A DNA stretch of 6,149 bases, from positions 1-6,149 of the forward strand of contig CAJOIG010000100.1 in NCBI GenBank assembly GCA_905234575.1, given 5' to 3'. A program made the position numbers and the translations under genes. The first letter of the stretch is position 1; every line of letters starts with the position of its first letter. This DNA comes from an uncultured Oscillospiraceae bacterium. GTDB lineage: Bacteria; Bacillota; Clostridia; Oscillospirales; Oscillospiraceae. The notes under the pieces were generated by a model that had not been told where the DNA came from, searched no databases, and saw nothing but the letters and a program-made list of their open reading frames with translations. Below are positions 1 to 6,144 of this stretch, one piece after another.

Positions 1-219
1 ATAGTCCGAAAAGCCCACGGTCAGGACGACCACAGTCACAGCGGCGATGAAGATGACGCCGCCCATGGTGGGCGTGCCGGCCTTGGTCTTGTGCCAGTTT
101 GGGCCGATCTCCTTGATCTCCTGCCCAGCCTTGACGCGCCGCAGCCAGGGGACATAGAACTTCCCCACCAGCGCCGCGATCCCGAAAGCCGCGAGAAATG
201 AAATGAACAGTCGTATCAT
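1..219 (-). CDS. mraY: MraY, phospho-N-acetylmuramoyl-pentapeptide transferase (N-terminal part, cut by window edge)
   Basis: MraY is the membrane enzyme that moves phospho-MurNAc-pentapeptide from UDP onto undecaprenyl phosphate to make lipid I. I translated the minus strand from the ATG at 219-217: the frame stays open for 73 codons to base 1, starting MIRLFISFLAAFGIAALVG. It shows a first hydrophobic segment (about residues 3-24), a basic stretch, the family motif HKTKAGTPTMGG (about 43-54), and then the start of a second membrane helix (about 55-70). Bacillota MraY proteins are about 320 residues, so roughly the first quarter is present. The start codon overlaps the murE stop as ATGA (4 shared bases), and a GGAG sits 8 bases upstream (228-231) inside the end of murE, so translation is probably coupled. 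The motif makes the identification firm; the rest of the gene lies outside the window. Confidence 0.95.
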   Translation of the reverse strand, partial: MIRLFISFLAAFGIAALVGKFYVPWLRRVKAGQEIKEIGPNWHKTKAGTPTMGGVIFIAAVTVVVLTVGFSDY

Positions 220-1670
220 GTCGTATGCTCCGCCGCGCGAAGATGCTCCGCGACGATCTCCCTCTCGTCCATGTGATGCTTGACGCCGCCCACGTCCTGG
301 TAGGTCTCGTGCCCCTTGCCGGCAAGGACGATGACGTCCCCGGGCGCATGGTGGTCGATGGCCCAGGCGATGGCCGCCCGACGGTCCGGCAGGACGATCT
401 TCGACGCGTCCGCCGGCATGCCCGCGACGATGGCGGCGATGATGGCGTCCGGGTCCTCCGTGCGGGGATTGTCGCTCGTGACGACGGTGAAGTCCGCGTT
501 CTCGGCGGCGATGCGGCCCATGATGGGGCGCTTCGTTCCGTCCCGGTCGCCGCCGCAGCCGAACACCGCAACGACCCGGCCGCTCGTCACGGCCTTCATG
601 GTCTGCAAAATCTTCTCCAGCGCGTCCGGGGTGTGGGCGTAGTCGATGACGATCGTGTAATCCCCCGGCGTGGGAACCACCTCCGCCCGGCCCTTGACGC
701 CGGAGGCGGTGGCCAGAGCGTCCGCCGCGTCCCGCAGGGGGATCCCCGCGAGGAGCGCCGTGCTGAGCGCCGTGAGGGCGTTGCTGACGGAAAACCGGCC
801 CGGAATGGCGAGACGCACAGGGACCGCTTTGTCTCCGCGGACCGCGGTGAACCGCACGCCCGTGGCGGAATAGGCGATGTCCCGCGCGGAGAGGTCCTCC
901 CCGCCCCGGGTGCCGTAGGTAAGCGTCGCGCCAACGGCCCGGGCCAGCATCGTCCCGGCCCAGGGATCGTCCGTGTTGACGGCCGCCTTGTCGCAGATGG
1001 TGAACAACCGGGATTTTGCCTCGGCGTAGTTCTCCATGGTGCCGTGGAAGTCCAGATGGTCCTGGGTCAGGTTCGTAAACGCCCCGACATCATACCGCAT
1101 CCCAGCCACGCGGTCAAGATACAGCGCGTGGGAGGACACCTCCATCACCGCGTGAGTGCAGCCGGCGTCGACCATCTGCCGCAGCAGGCGCTGCAGGTCG
1201 TAGGACTCCGGGGTGGTCCGCTCCGTGGGGATCTCCTCCGCGCCGATGTAGTTCGCGATGGTGCCGAGAAGGCCGACCTTCGCGCCGAGGACCTCCTCCA
1301 GGATGTGCTTCACGAGCATGGTGGAGGTGGTCTTTCCGTTCGTTCCGGTGATGCCGATCATGGTCATCGACCGGGCAGGATGCCCGAAATATGCCGCGGA
1401 AACGAGCGCGAGAGCCTTGCGGCTGTCCGTCGTGAGGATATAGGGGATCGCCGCGTCCTCCGGCGGGCGCTGGCACAGCACCGCGGCCGCGCCGGCCTCT
1501 GCCGCTTTTCGGATGAAGCGATGTCCGTCGGACTGATACCCCTCCACGGCGACAAAGAGGTCGCCGGGACGGACGAGCCGGGAATCGTAGCGGATCTCCG
1601 CCACGTCCAGCGCCGGGTCCGCAGTCATCGCCGTGACCGGTACGTCCTTCAATAGATCTGCAAGCGTCAT
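216..1670 (-). CDS. murE: MurE, UDP-MurNAc-L-Ala-D-Glu:meso-diaminopimelate ligase
   Basis: This cytoplasmic ATP-dependent Mur ligase adds the third stem-peptide residue to UDP-MurNAc-L-Ala-D-Glu. The protein has 484 residues, close to the usual 480-500. Visible parts are the N-terminal UDP-binding domain (about 1-95, with YDSRLVRPGDLF at 28-39), the ATP loop GITGTNGKTT (106-115), TTPES (152-156), NLTQDHLDFHG (200-210), the lysine K219 in EAKSRLF that is carbamylated in this family, and DYAHTPD (343-349). The C-terminal domain carries DNPRTEDP (400-407) and GKGHETYQ (451-458). DNPR with an acidic residue two places on is the known signature for meso-diaminopimelate, rather than lysine, as substrate, so a DAP-type wall is inferred. 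The ATG start is supported by GGAG at 1679-1682, 8 bases upstream. The gene begins 14 bases after the PBP stop and its own stop overlaps mraY, so it is an internal operon gene. Confidence 0.97.
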   Translation of the reverse strand: MTLADLLKDVPVTAMTADPALDVAEIRYDSRLVRPGDLFVAVEGYQSDGHRFIRKAAEAGAAAVLCQRPPEDAAIPYILTTDSRKALALVSAAYFGHPARSMTMIGITGTNGKTTSTMLVKHILEEVLGAKVGLLGTIANYIGAEEIPTERTTPESYDLQRLLRQMVDAGCTHAVMEVSSHALYLDRVAGMRYDVGAFTNLTQDHLDFHGTMENYAEAKSRLFTICDKAAVNTDDPWAGTMLARAVGATLTYGTRGGEDLSARDIAYSATGVRFTAVRGDKAVPVRLAIPGRFSVSNALTALSTALLAGIPLRDAADALATASGVKGRAEVVPTPGDYTIVIDYAHTPDALEKILQTMKAVTSGRVVAVFGCGGDRDGTKRPIMGRIAAENADFTVVTSDNPRTEDPDAIIAAIVAGMPADASKIVLPDRRAAIAWAIDHHAPGDVIVLAGKGHETYQDVGGVKHHMDEREIVAEHLRAAEHTT

Positions 1671-1684
1671 AATGGTTTCTCCGA

Positions 1685-4033
1685 TCAGTAGTGGCCGAGG
1701 TTGCTGGTGTCGGACAGGGAGACCGTGACGACGGTGCCGATGGGCACCTCCTCCCCTTCCGCGATGCTCTGCCGCGTGACATAGGCCGAGCCGCTGAGGA
1801 TGGCGCCCTCGCCCTTGACATAGAGGTTCTCCCAGCCGAGCACGACGCGGGCGGATTCATAGTCCATGCCGATGAGGTCCGGAACGGCGGAGACGTCCCC
1901 GCTGGGCTCCGCGCCGAGATAGAGGATGAGCTCGCTGTCCGCCGCGATGACCGAGCCGGAGCGCGGGAGCTGGGCCGTGACGGTGGTCCCCTCGCCGATG
2001 GTGCGGCAGGTGAAGCCGGAGGACGAGACCAGGGCCTGGGCCTCGGCGATGTCCTTGCCGATAAGGCGCGGGACGGAGCGGTCCACCTGAGCGGACTCGT
2101 CGCCGGTGTAGACGGGTTCCACGCCGAGGACCGGGAGGATGTCCGCCATGATGCTGCCGACGGTGGGCGCGGCCATCTGACCGCCGGAGGTATAGGTGGT
2201 GGAGTTGGGGCCCGGGGACTTCAAAAGCACCAGGACCGCCACCTTCGGGTCGTCCATGGGCGCGATGCCGATGAAGGAGACGATGTAGCGCTTGGTGCCC
2301 GTCTGGGCCTCGTAGACGACGTCCTCGGAGGTGCCGGTCTTGCCGCCAATGCGGTAGCCGGCGACGTAGGCGTTCTTGCCGGTGCCGGCGGGATTGCCGA
2401 CGACCTGCTCCAGGATCTCGCAGACATGAGCCGACGTCTCCTCGCTCACCACCTGCCGGACCTCCACGGGCTCATGCTGCTGCACGACGTTCCCGTCCTC
2501 GTCCAGCACCTGGCCGACGACGTAGGGCTGCATGAGATGCCCGCCGTTCACCGCCGCGCTGACGCCCGTGATGAGCTGCAAAGGCGTGATGGTGAAGGTC
2601 TGGCCGAAGGAGGCCGCGGCGAGCTGGGACTGATTCCAGGGATCGAAGAACACGTCCTCGTCCCACCAGAGGCTGCCGGACTCGCCCTGGAGGTCGATGC
2701 CGGTCTTTTCGAAAAAGCCGAAGGCCCGGGCGTATTCGTAAAAGCGCTCCGCCCCGACCGCCTGGCCGATATGTACGAGGGCGACGTTGCAGGAGTTCAT
2801 GATGGCCTCCGTCAGCGTCTCGGCGCCGTGGCCGCCGGTGTTCCAGCAGTTCAGCGGGTCGGTACGGCCGGGGACATCCATGCTGCCGCCGCAGAAGAAG
2901 GTGGAATCCATCGTGATGGCGCCGGATTCGAGGCCCATGGCCAGCGTGATGATCTTAAAGGTGGAGCCCGGCTCGTAGGTATCGGAGATGGCCTTATTGC
3001 GCCACTGCTCGTTGCGGGCCTCGGTGATCAGAGCCTCGCGGGCGGCCTCGTCCTGCACGTTTTCGAGGAGCTTCTGCGCGCCCTCGCTGATCTCGAGGTA
3101 GTTGTTGGGGTCGTAGTTCCCGAGGGACGCCATGCCGAGGATCGCGCCGGTGTTCACGTCCATGACAATGCCCGCCGCACCGTTTTGCAGGTCGTAGTTC
3201 TCCACGGCGAGCTGCAGGTGCTTCTCGAGGTAGTACTGCACGGTCTCGTCGATGGTGAGGACGATGCTTTTGCCGTCCTCGGCGTCGTAATAGTCCTCGA
3301 AATCCGTGAAGAGCATATCCGTACCGGCAGCGGTGGTGGCGCGCACGATGCGCCCGTCCGTGCCGGAGAGGAGGTCGTCGTAATAGTACTCCACACCGGC
3401 GAGGCCGTAGTCGTCCGCGCCGACGAAGCCGATGACGTGGCTCGCCAGGGTCGAATAGGGATAGTACCGCTTCGTGGCCTCCTCGAGCTTCACGCCCTGA
3501 TACGGGCGCAGGGCGGGATTGCCGTCCTTGTCGAGGGCGACGGAGCCGTCGTCCTTCCGGTAGGTGTGGCCGGACGCCTTGAATTCGCGGATCTTCTCCG
3601 CAACATCGTCGTCCACCTTCCGGGCGACGGTGACATACCAGGAGCCGCGCTGCTGGCATTTCTCGTAGATCTCGTAAAAGTCCATGTCCAGGATCTCCGC
3701 CAGGGCCGCAGAGATCACGGCGGGATCCTCGTCATACATCACCATCTCGGCCGGGCTGAGGTAGACGTTCTGGGTCGAGGCGCTCATGGCGAGGAGGTTC
3801 ATGTTGCGGTCGTAGATGGAGCCGCGCTGAGCGGAGACCGTGGTCTCCCGGAGCTGCTGCTCCACCGCCTTCGCCTCGTAGAGGTCGTGGTCCAGGATCT
3901 GGATCGTGAACAGACGCCAGCCCAGCAGCACAAACGCAACTATGCCGCACACGATCATAAGGAACAGTGTGCGGCGAAGCATCATTGTATTCGGGGAAAC
4001 AGGCCCGTTTTTGGTCTTTCGCTTGATGGCCAT
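1685..4033 (-). CDS. ftsI: Class B penicillin-binding protein, FtsI/PBP2B/SpoVD type, with two PASTA domains
   Basis: This is a septal peptidoglycan transpeptidase, anchored in the membrane and acting outside it, that crosslinks stem peptides. The 782-residue protein has a short basic cytoplasmic tail and one membrane helix (about 20-45). The class B motif RGSIYDRN (70-77) opens the non-catalytic pedestal domain (to about 250). The transpeptidase domain (about 285-630) has all three active-site motifs: STFK with nucleophile S357, SCN (414-416) and KTGT (565-568). Two PASTA repeats follow, at about 653-707 and 715-774, each opening with a VPxLIG-type motif. The start has AAGGAG at 4040-4045, 6 bases from ATG. 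It has its own probable promoter in the gap after ftsL. Bacillus carries two such genes here, pbpB and spoVD; only one is present, so from sequence alone I cannot say whether it serves vegetative division, sporulation or both. Two PASTA domains also occur in pneumococcal PBP2x, while SpoVD has one. Confidence 0.95.
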   Translation of the reverse strand: MAIKRKTKNGPVSPNTMMLRRTLFLMIVCGIVAFVLLGWRLFTIQILDHDLYEAKAVEQQLRETTVSAQRGSIYDRNMNLLAMSASTQNVYLSPAEMVMYDEDPAVISAALAEILDMDFYEIYEKCQQRGSWYVTVARKVDDDVAEKIREFKASGHTYRKDDGSVALDKDGNPALRPYQGVKLEEATKRYYPYSTLASHVIGFVGADDYGLAGVEYYYDDLLSGTDGRIVRATTAAGTDMLFTDFEDYYDAEDGKSIVLTIDETVQYYLEKHLQLAVENYDLQNGAAGIVMDVNTGAILGMASLGNYDPNNYLEISEGAQKLLENVQDEAAREALITEARNEQWRNKAISDTYEPGSTFKIITLAMGLESGAITMDSTFFCGGSMDVPGRTDPLNCWNTGGHGAETLTEAIMNSCNVALVHIGQAVGAERFYEYARAFGFFEKTGIDLQGESGSLWWDEDVFFDPWNQSQLAAASFGQTFTITPLQLITGVSAAVNGGHLMQPYVVGQVLDEDGNVVQQHEPVEVRQVVSEETSAHVCEILEQVVGNPAGTGKNAYVAGYRIGGKTGTSEDVVYEAQTGTKRYIVSFIGIAPMDDPKVAVLVLLKSPGPNSTTYTSGGQMAAPTVGSIMADILPVLGVEPVYTGDESAQVDRSVPRLIGKDIAEAQALVSSSGFTCRTIGEGTTVTAQLPRSGSVIAADSELILYLGAEPSGDVSAVPDLIGMDYESARVVLGWENLYVKGEGAILSGSAYVTRQSIAEGEEVPIGTVVTVSLSDTSNLGHY

Positions 4034-4073
4034 GGAACGCTCCTTCAGAATACCGGAAACAGGTGAGTTTACA

Positions 4074-4093
4074 TAAGTATTATAGCATACTTA
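4074..4093. repeat. Perfect 7-bp inverted repeat overlapping the -10 of the internal promoter
   Basis: On the plus strand TAAGTAT (4074-4080) and ATACTTA (4087-4093) are perfect reverse complements separated by 6 bases. The repeat covers most of the -10 hexamer and its extension. It is AT-rich, has no following T-run on the minus strand, and would make only a weak hairpin, so a terminator is unlikely. A repressor operator is possible, but no known factor is recognised. It could also be chance in an AT-rich spacer. Confidence 0.4.
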
Positions 4094-4107
4094 ATGCCGT
4101 CCTGCAA
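4079..4107 (-). promoter_or_regulatory. Internal sigma-A-type promoter with extended -10, ahead of the PBP gene
   Basis: Read on the minus strand, TTGCAG (4107-4102) is followed after exactly 17 bases by a perfect TATAAT (4084-4079). A TG one base before the -10 (4087-4086) gives the extended -10 form TGnTATAAT. The -35 matches TTGACA only at its first three bases, a weakness that an extended -10 commonly offsets. Transcription would start near 4072, leaving a leader of about 38 bases before the ATG at 4033. The promoter lies in the only sizeable gap of the cluster (94 bases, visibly more AT-rich than the genes). It would drive the PBP gene, murE and mraY separately from the mraZ promoter. 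This is predicted from sequence only. Confidence 0.68.
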
Positions 4108-4127
4108 TATCCAGTATACTTTGTTCC

Positions 4128-4697
4128 TCAGCGGAAATATTCCAGCAGCGAGGTAAGGAGGTCGTCCACGCCGAGATCCACCCGGCGGGCGCCGCCGTTC
4201 GTGAGGACCACGGCCTTATCGGCGGAGGACACGCTCGTCAGATATTGGATCTGGTCGTCCTGGGGCTCCTGCATGCCGAGGACGCCGACGGCGTATTCCT
4301 CCACGGCCTTGAGGTTGAATATCGTCTCGTATTCCGCCGTGAGCTTCGTGTGCTCTGTCTGCAGCTCCGCGATGCGGGTCTCCAGGGCGGCGGCGTTCTG
4401 GGAGATGCCCACGAGCTGGATCTGCGCGAGCAGCACCAGCACCAGCACCGCCACGACGCACAGAACGCCGAACAAGGCGAGGGGCGAGAAGCCCTGCCGT
4501 CCGCGAACGGCGGTCTGCACGCGCTCGCGCACGTCCTCTCGGACCCAGAATTGTTCCCGGGGCGGCGCCTGGAGCGTCGGAGTCTCGTAGATCTCCTCCT
4601 CGGGGAAGTACATGGGATTCCCAAAATCGTAGGCCAGGGTCCCATCCACCGCACCGGTGACGAAATTATAGCTTTTGAAGTTTTTCGTCGCGCTCAT
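4128..4697 (-). CDS. ftsL: FtsL-like septum protein, single-pass membrane protein with coiled coil
   Basis: FtsL is a bitopic division protein that pairs with DivIC/FtsB and helps activate the septal synthase. The call rests on position between rsmH and the PBP gene and on architecture, because the family is poorly conserved. The 189-residue protein has a long, hydrophilic, proline-containing cytoplasmic part (about 1-69), one membrane helix (about 71-93, rich in V and L) and a heptad-like coiled coil (about 98-130). A short conserved-looking tail follows, with VEEYAVGVLGMQEP (132-145), which resembles the end of the FtsL/DivIC domain. It is longer than Bacillus FtsL (about 117 residues), mainly because of the N-terminal part. 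I chose the ATG at 4697-4695, 4 bases after the rsmH stop, with AAAGGG 9 bases upstream. The frame is open further upstream to 4814, but that part would overlap rsmH and has no sensible protein character. A DivIC-like identity is the alternative. Confidence 0.85.
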   Translation of the reverse strand: MSATKNFKSYNFVTGAVDGTLAYDFGNPMYFPEEEIYETPTLQAPPREQFWVREDVRERVQTAVRGRQGFSPLALFGVLCVVAVLVLVLLAQIQLVGISQNAAALETRIAELQTEHTKLTAEYETIFNLKAVEEYAVGVLGMQEPQDDQIQYLTSVSSADKAVVLTNGGARRVDLGVDDLLTSLLEYFR

Positions 4698-4701
4698 GGT
4701 C

Positions 4702-5628
4702 CTACACCCTTTCTGCGATCCGGAGCCGCGCGCTGCGGGCCCGGGGGTTTCTCTCTGTTTCCTGCGTCGTCGGCGCGACCGGCTTGCGGGTGACGCTGCG
4801 GAGCGTCTGCACAAAGCCGCAGGTGCACACGGGAAAGTCCTTGGGACAGGTGCAGCCGTTTTCCCGGCTGCGGACGGCCTCCTTGACGAGGCGATCCTCC
4901 AGCGAGTGGAAGCTGATGACCAGGAGCCGGCCGCCCGGGTTCAGCCGGTCCGGCGCCTGCGCGAGCATCCGCTCCAGCGAGCCCAGCTCGTCGTTCACCG
5001 CGATGCGAAGCGCCTGGAAGCACCGTTTGGCGGGATGCTGCTTTTCCCGCAGCGCCGCCGCGGGCATCGCCCGCCGGATCACGTCCACGAGCTCCCCCGT
5101 GGTTCGGATCGGCGTTTTCTCCCGCCGCTGGACGATGGCCTGGGCGATTCGCCCGGCATACCGCTCCTCGCCGTAGCGCCAGAAGATGCTGCGGAGCTCC
5201 GCCTCGCTCCATTCGTTCACCACGATGGCCGCGGTCAGCGGCGCGGTCTCGTCCATCCGCATATCGAGCGGCGCGTCCTTCGAATAGGAAAAGCCCCGCT
5301 CAGCCACGTCGAGCTGGGGCGAAGACACGCCCAAATCGAACAGCATACCGTCGGCCTTCTCCACGCCCGCGCGGTCGAGGATCGCGCCGAGGTCGCTGAA
5401 ATTGCCCTTGCAGAGCGTCACGCGGTCCGCGTATGGCGCCAGCCGGCGTCCGGCAAAGGCAAGCGCCCGGTCGTCCCGGTCGATGCCGATCAGGCGTCCG
5501 GTGGTGAGGCGGGAGGCGATGGCCTCCGAATGTCCTCCCATGCCCAGCGTGCCGTCCACATAGACTCCGTCGGGACGGAGGTTCAGATAGCGGAGGCACT
5601 CCTCCAGCAGAACGCTGACATGCTCCAT
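4702..5628 (-). CDS. rsmH: RsmH (MraW), 16S rRNA (cytosine-1402-N4)-methyltransferase
   Basis: This S-adenosylmethionine-dependent enzyme methylates N4 of C1402 in the decoding centre of 16S rRNA. The 308-residue length is typical (about 310). Motifs in order are the SAM-binding DGTLGMGGHS (25-34), IGIDRD (47-52), GNFSDL (75-80), MLFDLGVSSPQLD (95-107), RGFSY followed by PLDMRMD (111-126), HPAKRCFQALRIAVNDEL (198-215) and ISFHSLEDRLVK (238-249). Near the C-terminus four cysteines in CTC...CTC order (C259, C261, C268, C270) form a compact cluster of the kind often found in Bacillota RsmH; metal binding is possible but unproven. The ATG shares one base with the mraZ stop (TGATG), and an AGGAG (5640-5644) lies 11 bases upstream inside mraZ, slightly far but usable, so coupling to mraZ translation is likely. 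The stop is 4 bases before ftsL. Confidence 0.97.
   Translation of the reverse strand: MEHVSVLLEECLRYLNLRPDGVYVDGTLGMGGHSEAIASRLTTGRLIGIDRDDRALAFAGRRLAPYADRVTLCKGNFSDLGAILDRAGVEKADGMLFDLGVSSPQLDVAERGFSYSKDAPLDMRMDETAPLTAAIVVNEWSEAELRSIFWRYGEERYAGRIAQAIVQRREKTPIRTTGELVDVIRRAMPAAALREKQHPAKRCFQALRIAVNDELGSLERMLAQAPDRLNPGGRLLVISFHSLEDRLVKEAVRSRENGCTCPKDFPVCTCGFVQTLRSVTRKPVAPTTQETERNPRARSARLRIAERV
4705..4712 (-). promoter_or_regulatory. Ribosome binding site deciding the ftsL start
   Basis: On the minus strand AAAGGGTG lies with its GGG 9 bases before the ATG at 4697. It sits inside the last codons of rsmH. This favours the 189-residue ftsL product over any longer start within rsmH. Confidence 0.7.
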
Positions 5629-6044
5629 CAGAAGTCAAGCTCCTGCATGAGCGCCGCGATGTTCTCCGGGGACATCTCCCGGGCGCGGATGTCCGCCCAC
5701 AGGTCGCTGTTCCAGAATTCCGCGTGGTTGTTCGCGCCGAGGACGGTGACGTTCTTCTCGAATTTCGCGAAGTCCCGCAGGGTCTGCGGCAGAAGAACGC
5801 GGCCCTGCGCGTCCAGCTCGCATTTCGCGGCGAAGGCATGCAGAGCGCGCATCTTGCGCTGGTCCCTGTAAGGCATCGCGCTGATCTTGTCGGAAAAGAT
5901 CTTCCAGTTTTCCGCGCTGTAGGCGCAGAGACAGGTATCGGCGGAGATCGTGACGTAAAACTCCGTTCCGAGCTCCTCGCGCAGCTTCGCCGGGATGAAA
6001 AGACGACCCTTCGCGTCCAGGGAATGCTGATATTCACCTGTCAT
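5628..6044 (-). CDS. mraZ: MraZ, AbrB-fold transcriptional regulator of the dcw cluster
   Basis: MraZ is a DNA-binding protein that forms ring-shaped oligomers and, in E. coli and Mycoplasma, controls its own cluster through repeated boxes upstream of its gene. The 138-residue protein is near the usual 140-150. It contains two SpoVT/AbrB-type halves, each with the family signature DxxxR: DAKGRLFIP starting at residue 10 (D10, R14) and DAQGRVLLP starting at residue 78 (D78, R82). The start at 6044 is supported by a strong GGAGGTGA (6051-6058), with 9 bases between GGAGG and ATG. It is the first gene of the operon, directly behind a promoter and a set of candidate MraZ boxes. Its stop shares one base with the rsmH start. 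Whether it represses or activates in this organism cannot be read from sequence. Confidence 0.97.
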   Translation of the reverse strand: MTGEYQHSLDAKGRLFIPAKLREELGTEFYVTISADTCLCAYSAENWKIFSDKISAMPYRDQRKMRALHAFAAKCELDAQGRVLLPQTLRDFAKFEKNVTVLGANNHAEFWNSDLWADIRAREMSPENIAALMQELDF

Positions 6045-6050
6045 CCGGCT

Positions 6051-6058
6051 TCACCTCC
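6051..6058 (-). promoter_or_regulatory. Strong ribosome binding site of mraZ, next to the last GTGGGG box
   Basis: GGAGGTGA on the minus strand is a near-perfect anti-16S match, 9 bases from the mraZ ATG when counted from GGAGG. Only one base (6059) separates it from the GTGGGG box at 6060-6065, so a protein or RNA structure on that box could hinder ribosome access to the message or block transcription there. Confidence 0.8.
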
Positions 6059-6059
6059 G

Positions 6060-6105
6060 CCCCACTATGTGGGAAATCGATGCACTTCACACCACTTTTC
6101 CCCAC
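6060..6105 (-). promoter_or_regulatory. Candidate MraZ box array: GTG-starting boxes at 10-bp steps
   Basis: On the minus strand GTGGGG (6105-6100), GTGGTG (6095-6090) and GTGCAT (6085-6080) begin exactly 10 bases apart. After one skipped step another GTGGGG (6065-6060) lies in the same phase. Known MraZ sites in E. coli are TGGG-type direct repeats with a 10-bp period in the mraZ leader; Mycoplasma sites are AAAGTG-type repeats. Here the second and third boxes read AAAGTGGTG and GAAGTGCA and resemble the latter. The array lies just downstream of the predicted transcription start (near 6109), as expected for autoregulation. The box-to-MraZ assignment is inference from pattern and position. 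Confidence 0.75.
6061..6073. repeat. Short palindrome CCCAC-TAT-GTGGG in the mraZ leader
   Basis: Plus-strand CCCAC (6061-6065) and GTGGG (6069-6073) are perfect inverted copies around 3 bases. The left arm is the fourth in-phase GTGGGG box; the right arm is an opposite-facing copy. In RNA it would be a small GC-rich hairpin 2 bases upstream of the ribosome binding site. It may be paired DNA sites, a small translational hairpin, or coincidence. Confidence 0.5.
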
Positions 6106-6115
6106 CAGTGGCTTC

Positions 6116-6144
6116 AGTATAAAGGACAGATTTCAAAATTGCAA
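6116..6144 (-). promoter_or_regulatory. Main sigma-A-type promoter of the mraZ operon
   Basis: On the minus strand TTGCAA (6144-6139, 4 of 6 to TTGACA) and TATACT (6121-6116, 5 of 6 to TATAAT) are separated by exactly 17 bases. The spacer is AT-rich, in contrast to the GC-rich genes. Transcription would start near 6109, at the edge of the first MraZ box, with a leader of about 65 bases. It is the only good promoter seen ahead of mraZ; the window ends 5 bases beyond the -35, so further upstream elements are not visible. Confidence 0.75.

Noticed and set aside
225..1655. A 476-codon plus-strand frame antisense to murE
   Set aside because: Same codon-aligned mirror effect; low-complexity R, G, V and D-rich translation with no plausible domain.
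1691..4066. A 791-codon open frame on the plus strand, antisense to the whole PBP gene
   Set aside because: It is codon-aligned with the PBP frame, so it needs only the absence of sense TTA, CTA and TCA codons, which are rare in GC-rich genes. Its translation is rich in V, G, R, D and H with no recognisable domain, while the sense frame has all PBP motifs.
4074..4093. Inverted repeat after ftsL as a transcription terminator
   Set aside because: The stem is AT-rich and only 7 bp, with no U-tract following in the direction of transcription; a promoter reading fits the same bases much better.
4432..4449. Three tandem copies of a 6-base unit (AGCACC on plus) inside ftsL
   Set aside because: It encodes the Val-Leu alternation of the membrane helix and is short. 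Slippage could change helix length by two residues, but nothing shows that it varies.
4698..4814. N-terminal extension of ftsL to an upstream ATG at 4814
   Set aside because: It would overlap the conserved rsmH end by over 100 bases, and the added residues are an arginine- and serine-rich out-of-frame reading of rsmH. The ATG at 4697 has a good ribosome binding site and usual operon spacing.
4675..5871. A 398-codon plus-strand frame antisense to rsmH and part of mraZ
   Set aside because: Codon-aligned shadow of rsmH that happens to stay open into mraZ; no motif, and no ribosome binding site that outweighs the clear sense genes.
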